A DNA stretch of 64,000 nt from Segatella copri (GTDB taxonomy: Bacteria; Bacteroidota; Bacteroidia; Bacteroidales; Bacteroidaceae). Each line of letters opens with the position of its first letter. Within the stretch, counting starts at the first letter, position 1. The position numbers were made by a program, and so were the translations under genes. Where the stretch lies: positions 2,527,501-2,591,500 of the forward strand of contig NZ_JAPDUW010000001.1 of NCBI RefSeq assembly GCF_026015295.1. Direction: 5' to 3'. The notes beneath the pieces are model-generated. The model was not told the DNA's origin and did no database searches. It saw only the letters and a list, made by a program, of their open reading frames with translations. Of this stretch, positions 8,196 through 20,800 are shown one piece after another.

Positions 8196-8300
8196 CTAGC
8201 TGTACCAGACAGAATTATATTCTCTACGTTCATCGTCCTCATTATAGAGGTTCTCATATTCAAGGTTCATAGCCTCGAATGATTCCAGTGTCTGTTTCAT
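8196..8300 (-). CDS. Candidate 34-residue acidic small protein
   Basis: A minus-strand frame of 34 codons starts MKQTLESFEAMN and ends SVWYS. The start is preceded by GAGGAGG at a good distance, an unusually strong Shine-Dalgarno site for this organism. A TAATTTTG -7 element lies 43 nt upstream (8343-8350). The peptide is acidic (NEDDERRE in the middle), has no signal peptide and no membrane segment. Apart from the preceding gene's terminator, nothing else occupies this intergenic DNA. Function is unknown; coding status rests on the ribosome site and promoter. Confidence 0.55.
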   Translation of the reverse strand: MKQTLESFEAMNLEYENLYNEDDERREYNSVWYS

Positions 8301-8342
8301 GATAACTCCTCCTCTATTTATTATGTTCAACTTTTAATATGG

Positions 8343-8402
8343 CAAAATTAGTAAAAAAACAGATTTCTGATGTCAATATTTCAGAAAACTTTTGTATTTT
8401 TG
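8343..8402. promoter_or_regulatory. Divergent promoters, 34-aa ORF and DUF3810 gene
   Basis: Minus strand TAATTTTG at 8343-8350 serves the small ORF. Plus strand TATTTTTG at 8395-8402 serves the DUF3810 gene, leaving a leader of about 80 nt. Confidence 0.55.
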
Positions 8403-8486
8403 CACCATCTCTGCACATCAGGGGCAAAAAGTGCAAAAAAAACAGCTCTGTTCAAGAGCCATGCAAGATAAAAAACAAGAAACAAG

Positions 8487-9671
8487 ATGAAGATATTACA
8501 TACTTTACGACTCGACAGAATGAAGTGGCGCCACTGGGTACTGCTGCTGTTGCTCATCCTCGTCACCCTTACCAAGATGATTCCTCTCTGGGGAGCTATC
8601 TACACCTACCATGTTTATCCCGTTATCGGCAGCCTTCTTTCGCCCATCTCAGGCATCTTTCCCTTTGCCGTGGGCGATATTTTCATTGCTCTCAGCATCG
8701 CCTGGGTCGTCCTCTATCCTATCTACGAGATGGGATTACGGAAGAAACTCGCCCGTCGGTTTATCTTTCTTGCTGCCAAGAGCGGCGGCTATGCGAAGAA
8801 AAAGGCGGTTTTCGGAAGGGTAATTGAATATCTGCTGTGGGTATATGTATGGTTTTATGCAGCTTGGGGACTGAACTATTCGCAGCCTGTTATCTATTAT
8901 AGAGTAGGCATGCAGCCTGCTGAGGTTTCGGAAGAGAAGTTCCGGAAATTTGCCTACCAGTATGCTGACAGCCTCAACCTTTTGAGTGAAGAACGGAGAG
9001 GGAAGAGTGAAAAATTCAATTGTATTGTGGATGATAAACTGAAGAATCGGGTGCGGGATGCGGTTCTGAAGGAATATAACAAGATAGGCTATCGGGAGGG
9101 CATCAATCCGCCTTTCAACCAGCATCCGCATGCCAAGACGATGGTGTTTACGCCCATCAGTTCGATGTCGGGTGTAACCGGCAGCATGGGACCATTCTTC
9201 TGCGAATTTACGCTGAACGGCGATATTCTTGCACACGATTATCCTGCTACCTATGCCCATGAATTTGCTCATTTCCTGGGCATTGCTAACGAAGGAGAGG
9301 CAAATTTCTACAGTTATCTCGTCTGTACGGCATCACAGGATAAGGCGGTGAAATTCAGCGGATATTACCACATTCTGCCCCATGTATTATATAATGTATT
9401 CGACATTCTCGGCGAAAAGGAGGGTGAGAAATATCTGAAATATATCCGTCCTGAGATAATCAGGCTACTGAAAAGCGACCGCCAATACTGGCAGAACAAA
9501 AGATGCAAGGCACTGGATGCTGCCCAGGATTTCTTCTTCGAACTCTATCTGAGAGGCAACCATGTAGAAGGCGGCAGAAAGAGCTATGCCGGCGTCATCG
9601 GTCTGATTCTGGCTTGGGAGAACAAGCAGGAAACTGTAGAGAAGAATGCCCAGAACCAGAAGAAGAAATGA
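8487..9671 (+). CDS. DUF3810 membrane-anchored putative zinc metallopeptidase
   Basis: The 394-residue protein has two or three N-terminal membrane segments (about residues 17-35, 50-82 and 115-130) followed by a soluble domain with the zincin motif HEFAH at 258-262. A downstream Glu in NEGEANF (about 269-271) is a possible third ligand. This is the pattern of DUF3810, a Bacteroidetes family predicted to be metallopeptidases of unknown substrate. Its TGA overlaps a candidate ATG of the next frame, so it is probably co-transcribed with the macro-like gene and the ADP-ribosylglycohydrolase. Confidence 0.88.
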   Translation: MKILHTLRLDRMKWRHWVLLLLLILVTLTKMIPLWGAIYTYHVYPVIGSLLSPISGIFPFAVGDIFIALSIAWVVLYPIYEMGLRKKLARRFIFLAAKSGGYAKKKAVFGRVIEYLLWVYVWFYAAWGLNYSQPVIYYRVGMQPAEVSEEKFRKFAYQYADSLNLLSEERRGKSEKFNCIVDDKLKNRVRDAVLKEYNKIGYREGINPPFNQHPHAKTMVFTPISSMSGVTGSMGPFFCEFTLNGDILAHDYPATYAHEFAHFLGIANEGEANFYSYLVCTASQDKAVKFSGYYHILPHVLYNVFDILGEKEGEKYLKYIRPEIIRLLKSDRQYWQNKRCKALDAAQDFFFELYLRGNHVEGGRKSYAGVIGLILAWENKQETVEKNAQNQKKK

Positions 9672-9739
9672 TGTCCGAATGCATGCGCTGCGAGGAAGCG
9701 ACTGATAATAGCAATAACATATTTAATAATAAGAAGAAT

Positions 9740-10138
9740 ATGGAAGATATGAAGAAGGGAAGAATCACTCCTAGCTGGATTGATTCATTGAAGGAGAACG
9801 AGATTTTTGTGTTTGGCAGCAATCTGGCTGGCATGCATGGTGGTGGAGCAGCCCGCATTGCCCACCTGCATTTCGGTGCCGTCATGGGACAGGGCGTAGG
9901 CTTGCAGGGGCAGAGTTATGCCATCCCTACGATGCAGGGCGGCGTGGAAACCATCCGTCCATACGTGGATAGATTCATCGCCTATGCCAAGCGACATCCC
10001 GAGAAGCATTTCCTGGTAACCCCAATAGGTTGCGGCATCGCCGGCTTCGAAGCCGAAGACATCGCCCCATTGTTCGAGAAGGCAAAGGAGATGAAGAACA
10101 TCAGCCTGCCGGAGAGTTTCTGGGAGGTGATAGAATAA
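9740..10138 (+). CDS. A1S_2505-like (macro-domain-like) protein
   Basis: The product (132 residues from the ATG at 9740) has the core of a small phage-associated family related to macro domains: EIFVFGSN (21-28), GMHGGGAARIA (31-41), QGVGLQGQSYAIPTM, and a C-terminal TPIGCGIAGF. Macro domains bind or hydrolyse ADP-ribose. In-frame ATGs also exist at 9671, overlapping the upstream stop, and at 9749; 9740 fits the usual family length best, but the start is uncertain. The next gene, 22 nt away, is an ADP-ribosylglycohydrolase, which supports an ADP-ribose role. Enzymatic activity is inferred. Confidence 0.8.
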   Translation: MEDMKKGRITPSWIDSLKENEIFVFGSNLAGMHGGGAARIAHLHFGAVMGQGVGLQGQSYAIPTMQGGVETIRPYVDRFIAYAKRHPEKHFLVTPIGCGIAGFEAEDIAPLFEKAKEMKNISLPESFWEVIE

Positions 10139-10160
10139 AGTTATAGATTATTAGCAGTTT

Positions 10161-10988
10161 ATGTTAGGAGCAATAATAGGAGATATTGCTGGCTCAAAAT
10201 ATGAGTTCAACAATACGTTTGATTATGATTTCGAGATGTTCGGCGAAGGATGCGACTTCACCGATGATACCATCTGTACGGTAGCGATAGCTGATGCGAT
10301 ATTGAACGGGCGAAGCTATCAGGAAAGCCTGCTGGATTGGTGCCGCCGCTATCCTTCTCCAAAAGGAGCGTATGGCGGAAGATTCGCAGGGTGGATTCGT
10401 TCTCTTGATCCGCAGCCATATAATAGTTTTGGCAATGGTTCGGCAATGCGAGTATCGCCGGTGGCTTGGCTATTCGATGACCTGTCGCAGGTTTTGGAAG
10501 AGGCAGAGAAAACGGCTCTTCCTACTCATAACCACCCCGAAGGAATCAAGGGAGCCAAAGCCGTGGCTCATGCCATCTGGCATTTCCGCAAGAGCAGATT
10601 CTCAGAAGAATCTAAGGAGTGTAAAGATAAGAATTCTAAAAAATCTGATGATAAGGCAATGAAAGCCTTCAGGGAAATTGCCCGCAGCTACTACGAAGAT
10701 TTCGAAACGCGAGATTATCCGAAGGGCAAGTTCGACGAAACCAGCATGGATGCCGTGCCATTATCTTTCTATCTCCTCTCGCAAGCCTCATCCTTCGAGG
10801 ATGCCATCCGCCTAGCCATATCTCATGGCGGCGATAGCGATACCATCGGAGCTATCGTTGGCTCCATCGCCGAAGCCCGCTTCGGTATTCCGCAAGAAAT
10901 AAAAGAGAAGGCAATCTCTTATCTTCCGGATGATATGAGAGATGTATTGAAACAATTTGCAGGGAAATGCGAAATAAAGCCCAAATAA
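10161..10988 (+). CDS. ADP-ribosylglycohydrolase (DraG/ARH family)
   Basis: Members remove ADP-ribose from modified proteins or nucleic acids using two magnesium ions. The metal-site motifs are present: GDIAGSKYEF at the start, TDDT at residues 34-37, HNHPEGIKGA in the middle, and SHGGDSDTIG at 221-230 with Asp225 and Asp227. The length of 275 residues is normal. The last 16 codons plus stop are duplicated 1.85 kb downstream in a 69-bp direct repeat (12791-12859). It is co-transcribed with the macro-like gene. Substrate unknown. Confidence 0.93.
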   Translation: MLGAIIGDIAGSKYEFNNTFDYDFEMFGEGCDFTDDTICTVAIADAILNGRSYQESLLDWCRRYPSPKGAYGGRFAGWIRSLDPQPYNSFGNGSAMRVSPVAWLFDDLSQVLEEAEKTALPTHNHPEGIKGAKAVAHAIWHFRKSRFSEESKECKDKNSKKSDDKAMKAFREIARSYYEDFETRDYPKGKFDETSMDAVPLSFYLLSQASSFEDAIRLAISHGGDSDTIGAIVGSIAEARFGIPQEIKEKAISYLPDDMRDVLKQFAGKCEIKPK

Positions 10989-11008
10989 TTTGGTGTTACC
11001 AAAGAAAA
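10940..11008. repeat. 69-bp direct repeat, copy A
   Basis: Identical over 69 bp to 12791-12859. It spans the final codons of the ADP-ribosylglycohydrolase gene, its stop, and the next promoter's -33 element with the inverted repeat TTTGGT-GTT-ACCAAA. Confidence 0.95.
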
Positions 11009-11020
11009 GTCTTAACTTTG
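10989..11020 (+). promoter_or_regulatory. Promoter of DUF3791 pair
   Basis: The -33 TTTG (10989-10992) lies inside the 69-bp repeat, and the -7 TAACTTTG (11013-11020) lies just outside it, 20 nt apart. The TTTGGT/ACCAAA inverted repeat overlapping the -33 could bind a regulator. Confidence 0.7.
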
Positions 11021-11046
11021 CCCCATACATATAAAAAAGTAAGATT

Positions 11047-11262
11047 ATGCAAGAATATCAATTGGATTTCGTAACCTATTGCGTTGGCAACTTAGCCGAC
11101 CGATTGAACATGAGTGCCAGTAAGGTATATAAGATGTTACGGTCAACAGATATCTTAAATGGCTACATGATACCCTGCTATGATGTGCTCCATACTTTCG
11201 GCAAGGAATACATCATGGACGATTTGATTAACTTGTTAAAGAAACGAGGAGCATTGAAATAA
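11047..11262 (+). CDS. DUF3791-type small protein (first of pair)
   Basis: The 71-residue protein resembles the DUF3791 family by eye: FVTYCVGNLADRLNMSASKVYKMLRS near the start and EYIMDDLINLLKKRGAL at the end. As I recall, DUF3791 genes in Firmicutes and Bacteroidetes commonly flank a DUF3990 gene, a predicted ADP-ribosyltransferase-fold protein. Here the partner is absent: the next frame follows after only 31 nt. The protein is predicted helical with no membrane segment. Function unknown; an antitoxin-like or chaperone role is speculative. Confidence 0.7.
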   Translation: MQEYQLDFVTYCVGNLADRLNMSASKVYKMLRSTDILNGYMIPCYDVLHTFGKEYIMDDLINLLKKRGALK

Positions 11263-11293
11263 GTCAGATGAAATAATATAAGGAGGGACTTTC

Positions 11294-11509
11294 ATGGAAG
11301 CAAACAAGACAATACTCCAAATGAAATATGCTCACATAGTACCTATCTTTGCAGAGCAAACAGGCATTACGTTGGAAGATGCTCTAGATTTCTTTTATAC
11401 TTCTTCTATTTATCAAATGATGAATGAAGGCATTGCTGATATGCATTGCAGAAGCGATGGATATTTGGCGAATTTAGTAAAAGAAGAGTGGAAAAATAAA
11501 ATTGCATAG
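11294..11509 (+). CDS. DUF3791-type small protein (second of pair)
   Basis: This 71-residue protein starts MEANKTILQMKYAHIV and ends with SDGYLANLVKEEW. It matches the sequence type that normally lies on the far side of DUF3990 in DUF3791/DUF3990 modules (LDFFYTSSIYQMMNEG core). GGAGGG lies at 11282-11287, just upstream of the ATG. It follows the first DUF3791-type gene by 31 nt, presumably in one transcript. No catalytic residues are apparent. Confidence 0.7.
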   Translation: MEANKTILQMKYAHIVPIFAEQTGITLEDALDFFYTSSIYQMMNEGIADMHCRSDGYLANLVKEEWKNKIA

Positions 11510-11711
11510 ATTCCTAATTCACACTACAGCTTATTCTGTCGAAAGATATGAGAGAAATATCGGCTAGAATAAAGTGTAGCAACTAGGCTCAGCAAAGCTG
11601 CTGACTGCAGTCAGCAGACCTGCCGACTAGGCTCGGCAGACCTGCTGAGCCTAGTGGCAACTGCTGAGAAGGTATCTTCTGGAACCCGAGGAGTAATGTC
11701 TTTCAACTCAC
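11510..11711. other. Palindrome-rich non-coding stretch after DUF3791 pair
   Basis: An imperfect hairpin (ACTACAGCTTATTCT with AGAATAAAGTGTAG, 11521-11576) may be a terminator. It is followed by a perfect 20-bp palindrome at 11598-11617 (CTGCTGACTG and its complement), nested between CTAGGCTCAGCA (11583-11594) and TGCTGAGCCTAG (11643-11654). No coding frame is credible here. Confidence 0.6.
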
Positions 11712-11774
11712 GAAGACGCTTGCATCAACCTATAGAGTCGACTCCTTTATCCCATCGAGCCGACTCCGTCATCC
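11712..11774. repeat. 63-bp direct repeat, copy A
   Basis: Matches 13754-13816 at 61 of 63 positions and begins GAAGACGCTTGCATC. It contains degenerate internal units around CGACTCC. It follows the DUF3791 pair just as copy B follows the kinase-like gene. Confidence 0.9.
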
Positions 11775-11915
11775 AGTAGAACCGACTCATTCTGCTAAAT
11801 CAACCCTATCTACAACCTTCTCCAGGAAGTTAATCGCTTTAATACTGCTTATCAGAAATCGTGGTCACAATAGCACTCAGCTTCTGCCTTTTCTCCACAT
11901 TTATTTCCTGCACAT

Positions 11916-12614
11916 AAAAGTTTTTTTGTGAGAAAAGTATCAAAGTATCATTATTTAGAGAAAATAACATTCTAAGCACCTGATACTTTGCGACATACAA
12001 AAATGAGACTTTCGAAATATTTTACAGAAAAGTCTCATCGAAGTATCATAAAATCGCAAGAAGTATCATAAATTTCGGCTTTGAGGTAAATTAAAAGGCT
12101 AAAAAGAAATATCTACTATTCCAGTTTTATAAAATTAATAGCGTCTACTTTTTCAGAATGTAAAGAATGTCAATACAAACTAGGAATAAGAGAAAAGATT
12201 GACAACCAGAATTAGGAATAAAAGCACATAAAGTGATCTGTAAGAGACCATTAAGCGGTCTGTAAGAGACCATCAAGTGGGCACTCAGGGACCAAGTGTC
12301 GGGCATTGAGAGAACAAGTAACGGGCACTCATTGCCCATATAGTAGGCATCGAGTACCCAAAGTACCGAACGATTTTTGGGCACTTCTCACAAGTCGGCG
12401 GCTTCGATATTATGCATGATGCTTTATGACGATTTTGTGATGGTTTGATGATGGTTTGATGATACTTCTATGGCAATTTCATGATACTTCGATGATACTT
12501 TTTGTAAAGTAATCCGAAAAGTATCATTCTTGTATATTATTATACATCAGTTATTTATACCATTACTTAACCCAAAAGATGATACTTTGAGACTTTTTTC
12601 ATAAAAAAACTTTT
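11916..12614. mobile_element. 699-bp non-coding element with terminal inverted repeats (MITE-like)
   Basis: The ends (11916-11951 and 12579-12614) are inverted repeats matching at 33 of 36 positions, beginning AAAAGTTTTTTT and ending TCAAAGTATCAT. The octamer AAGTATCA or its complement occurs ten times, all near the two ends. Inside are a nested hairpin (GATACTTTGCGA...TCGAAGTATC around ATGAGACTTT/AAAGTCTCAT, 11982-12058) and short direct repeats of TCTGTAAGAGACCAT near 12238-12270. No credible coding frame is present. No target-site duplication was obvious. It may be a miniature element or a decayed replication or regulatory element. Confidence 0.55.
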
Positions 12615-12685
12615 CTCGTGTGCGTATAAACTCGACGCTAAATCTAAAAAGAATCTGATACAATACCTTATAGATACCCCAAAAA

Positions 12686-12767
12686 TTACGTCCCGATGTA
12701 GACTTTACTACATGGCGACGTAATCTTTCCTACGTCCCGACGCAGAGATTCCTACATCGCCATGTAA
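12686..12767. repeat. Inverted repeats around TACGTC/TACATC
   Basis: Two imperfect inverted-repeat units lie side by side. The first pairs TTACGTCCCGATGTA (12686-12700) with TACATGGCGACGTAA (12709-12723). The second runs from CTACGTCCCGACG (12730) to TACATCGCCATGTAA (12753-12767). Meaning unknown. Confidence 0.6.
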
Positions 12768-12790
12768 TTTCAAGGACAACGGGAAATGAA

Positions 12791-12859
12791 AGATGTATTG
12801 AAACAATTTGCAGGGAAATGCGAAATAAAGCCCAAATAATTTGGTGTTACCAAAGAAAA
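12791..12859. repeat. 69-bp direct repeat, copy B
   Basis: Perfect copy of 10940-11008. It carries a fossil of the 3' end of the ADP-ribosylglycohydrolase gene (readable from an ATG at 12786 to the same stop) and supplies the -33 element of the kinase-like gene. Confidence 0.95.
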
Positions 12860-12871
12860 ACCGTATTTTTG
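12840..12871 (+). promoter_or_regulatory. Promoter of kinase-like gene
   Basis: The -33 TTTG (12840-12843) belongs to repeat copy B, and the -7 TATTTTTG (12864-12871) is unique sequence. The 20-nt spacing equals that of the DUF3791 promoter. Confidence 0.7.
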
Positions 12872-12892
12872 CGGCAATTAAAACAAGTAAAT

Positions 12893-13708
12893 ATGACAAA
12901 CCATGATTTTTGGATGTCCATCAGTGACATAATCAATGAAGGATTTACATCTGAAGGTCTAGCAAAATTAGATGATTATGCAGAACAATTCAGTACTGGA
13001 AAGATCTTATATAAACGATTTTCACCGTCAGAGCAGCTTGGCTGCGTTAAAGGGGGAACAATACATGTTATTGCATCCTTACTCGCGGGAGCAGAAGTTG
13101 GCACAGATCAACTCACTGCGCCAGAACACAGTTTCAAAAGAGAACAGCAACTTGGAAAGGTCCAAGAAAAACGCATAGAATGCTGGGCTAAAAAGACAGG
13201 ATGCTGGGTAGATGACACTAGCGTATACAACCAAACCTTGGGCGATAAATTAGCGCAAGGCGGTGAAGCTATTGTATATGATAACGGTAATTCTGTACTA
13301 AAAGTAATCGGCCTTGACTATTTCATACAGCCAATTTTTGCTTTGGACAGAATTTCGTTACACAATGCTTACTTTGAACAAACCAAGATGTTTGTATTGG
13401 GATTCGGTAGAAACTCTATGGGTGACTTTATGATTATTGTTACCCAAACTTTCTTTCAAGGTAGCCAAATGACCGAAGAAGACATTGAAGAGTATACGGA
13501 ACGTATTGGATTTAAACTGGTGAATCCCAGAAATTGGACATACTCCACACCAGATATATACCTAAGTGATATGCACAACGAGAATGTTTTTCGTGGCATT
13601 GATGGAGTGGTTTATGTCATAGATTGCGACATCCGAATAAACACACCAGAACTAAAGGCTGGTGGCACACGAACTTTAACAACAGAAGTTGAATTTATAA
13701 AAGAATAA
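12893..13708 (+). CDS. Polyvalent protein kinase-like protein
   Basis: The 271-residue product has a C-terminal kinase-like core: a glycine turn AQGGEAIVYD (121-130), a possible ATP-binding Lys137 in SVLKVIG, a catalytic-loop-like LSDMHNENV (224-232), and a metal-site-like VIDCDIRIN (242-250). This resembles the 'polyvalent protein kinase' family found on mobile elements. The N-terminal 115 residues contain GKILYKRFSPSEQLGCVKGG, which I recognise only from relatives. The ATG at 12893 sits 22 nt after the -7 element; an upstream in-frame ATG at 12818 lies before the promoter and is rejected. Target and role unknown. Confidence 0.75.
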   Translation: MTNHDFWMSISDIINEGFTSEGLAKLDDYAEQFSTGKILYKRFSPSEQLGCVKGGTIHVIASLLAGAEVGTDQLTAPEHSFKREQQLGKVQEKRIECWAKKTGCWVDDTSVYNQTLGDKLAQGGEAIVYDNGNSVLKVIGLDYFIQPIFALDRISLHNAYFEQTKMFVLGFGRNSMGDFMIIVTQTFFQGSQMTEEDIEEYTERIGFKLVNPRNWTYSTPDIYLSDMHNENVFRGIDGVVYVIDCDIRINTPELKAGGTRTLTTEVEFIKE

Positions 13709-13753
13709 AGACATTGCAAGAATAGCTATATAGGCTATGATTAAAGAATTCAA

Positions 13754-13816
13754 GAAGACGCTTGCATCAACCTATAGAGTTGACTCCTTTATCCCATCGA
13801 ACCGACTCCGTCATCC
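13754..13816. repeat. 63-bp direct repeat, copy B
   Basis: Partner of 11712-11774 with two mismatches, 45 bp downstream of the kinase-like gene. It marks the right edge of the second cassette. Confidence 0.9.
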
Positions 13817-13907
13817 CGTATTTTGCCTTCATAGTCAAGAAAGAATCCTTTTGTGCAGCATTAGAAAATAAGCGTTTTACAAAGCCATTTCCTGTATAAT
13901 AACAAAA

Positions 13908-13941
13908 TGTCCGCAAAACCAAATTCTTGGAATTGCGGACA
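13908..13941. terminator. Terminator between kinase-like gene and fucosidase remnant
   Basis: TGTCCGCAA and TTGCGGACA form a perfect 9-bp stem with a 16-nt loop, with A/T runs on both sides, between convergent units. Confidence 0.75.
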
Positions 13942-13964
13942 AAAATGAATAGTTTTATATAATG

Positions 13965-14183
13965 TTAGAAAGCTGCAACATTATTAATACATGGTGTACC
14001 CTTGGCATCATCGAATACAATGCGAAGACCATTGGTCTTTACCTTGTCAAATCGTAGGATACGCTTGTAACCGATTGTGGTTGTCTCTTCCTTTTGACTG
14101 AGCTTTACCCAGTTCTTGCCCTCAAAATAATATACAGTGAATGCTTTCACACGCAGTCCTAAAAGTATATACTCCTGGAGCAA
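13965..14183 (-). pseudogene. C-terminal remnant of a GH29 fucosidase-like enzyme
   Basis: The 72-codon frame reads like the end of a discoidin (F5/8 type C) domain at the C-terminus of alpha-L-fucosidases: VKAFTVYYFEGKNWVKLS, TTIGYKRILRF and TNGLRIVFDDAKGTPCI. Just upstream (14184-14215) another frame gives a related-looking stretch (LRNISTFAPGVYTF), so there is also a frameshift. The catalytic part is missing and the beta-galactosidase gene begins where it should be. This is a decayed 3' fragment left next to a glycan-use operon. Confidence 0.6.
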
Positions 14184-14218
14184 AAGTCGAGATATTTCTC
14201 AGAGTGAGGACTATTTGG

Positions 14219-19649
<5,431 letters not shown>

Positions 19650-20133
19650 GACTTAAAAAATTAATAGCGCTAAATACATAATGGATTTATTTCAACCATA
19701 CATGCAATTACGCTTTATGTCCGTTGCACCTATACGGACCAAATAAACTACTGAACACATACATAAGGGAAACGGCGTTGGTGCAGTACGAGCTACTCAG
19801 TCAAACAGTCCTGAACTCCTAAAACATCCCATACAAACCTGTAGTGGAATACACTTTGTTACCTCTAAGATAATTATGAAATTTTACTATACGTTATATT
19901 CTACTAATGGAACTATTCTGGTGTAGTTGATAATAAGTTAACTATTTTTATATCTTATTGGGCGGTCTATAACTGCCTTGTATTTCTGATCCTGATTTGA
20001 TATTATTTAGATATTATATAGAATTCAAGTGTGTGTATAACCAAGTGCGCTTGTAAACGCCATTTCCAATATGCTTGTCCTTCCCGTCTTTCTCACTCGG
20101 CATTCGTCAATTAAGGTAAGGCGTGAAAACGAT
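19650..20133 (-). other. Long leader of the receptor/beta-galactosidase operon
   Basis: About 480 nt separate the best minus-strand promoter from the receptor start. No credible open frame is seen on either strand. A short hairpin with arms GTCCGT/ACGGAC lies at about 19719-19738. The leader could hold a cis-acting RNA, but I recognise none. Confidence 0.4.
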
Positions 20134-20166
20134 TGCAAAGGTAAGACTCAAATTTTAAAAATCAAA
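20134..20166 (-). promoter_or_regulatory. Promoter of receptor/beta-galactosidase operon
   Basis: On the minus strand TACCTTTGCA (20134-20143) is a good -7 element and TTTG (20163-20166) a -33 element with 19 nt between. Confidence 0.6.
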
Positions 20167-20400
20167 AAAAAAAAAATAATATTATCAAACTTTAACGATA
20201 ATAACCAAAGTGTTTATCAGATTTCAATATATTCTTACTTGTTGGCACGGATCTTTAATCCGTAACCCTTTAGAAGTAACATCTGTTTTTACGTTATTTG
20301 TTGCATCTTTGTTTTCTTCTTTGCTCTTTTTCTCAACCTACGGCGCAAGTTCAAGCTGTATTTTTCGGCCCAATGCAGCCAGTTCCGCTTTTTTACCACC

Positions 20401-20491
20401 TTATCCTCGAAAAAATGTATGATTTAACATTCGTTATCATCGAAAAAGTGTGTAATTTTCTTGTTTTTATCATCGAAAAAGTGTATCTTTG
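20401..20491 (+). promoter_or_regulatory. Promoter with three 20-bp direct repeats (eroded locus)
   Basis: Near-identical units TTATCATCGAAAAAGTGTAT start at 20401, 20434 and 20467, exactly 33 bp apart; the last overlaps the -7 element TATCTTTG (20484-20491). The gene they served is degraded. The arrangement parallels the repeat-bearing promoters at 1094-1192 and 56148-56242. Confidence 0.65.
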
Positions 20492-20520
20492 CAACAGAAA
20501 TATTTAAATTCCAGTTAGTT

Positions 20521-20790
20521 ATGAAAAGAAAGATATACAAAAGGATATGTAGACCAAGAATGGATGGAAAACATCCCTATCATAGCCATTGGCACATATT
20601 TTGAGAAATGATATGTAAAGGATTATGCGGCTTTTCTGTCCGAGAGGAACAAACTTAAGATTGTTCTATCAGTTAGCACGGACTGAAAAGCCGTTCGAAA
20701 GAATTGCAGAACATACTCAAAGAGAATAGCGGCAAGGCTGATAGTATATACAAGGAAATATCATACAAGTTATTATATATTATACATTAT
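20521..20790 (+). pseudogene. Eroded gene downstream of repeat-bearing promoter
   Basis: Translation from the ATG at 20521 starts MKRKIYKRICRP, resembling the MKRKIY starts of one DUF4143 ATPase group, but stops after 27 codons. Further pieces appear in shifted frames (EWMENIPIIAIGTYF, then VKDYAAFLSERNKLKIVL, then KSRSKELQNILKENSGK). No frame is long enough to be functional. I read this as a gene remnant of about 250 bp; the family assignment rests on the first few residues and is tentative. Confidence 0.4.
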
Positions 20791-20800
20791 AAATAAGGAG

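Noticed and set aside
12145..12384. 79-codon minus-strand frame inside the 699-bp element
   Set aside because: It is built from the short direct repeats of the element and resembles no protein.
20071..20507. Short plus-strand frames (64-70 codons) before the repeat-bearing promoter
   Set aside because: They span promoter elements and low-complexity A/T tracts, with no coding signs.
20641..20800. Fluoride riboswitch upstream of crcB
   Set aside because: I looked for the conserved aptamer pattern and could not see it; the sequence is the eroded gene.
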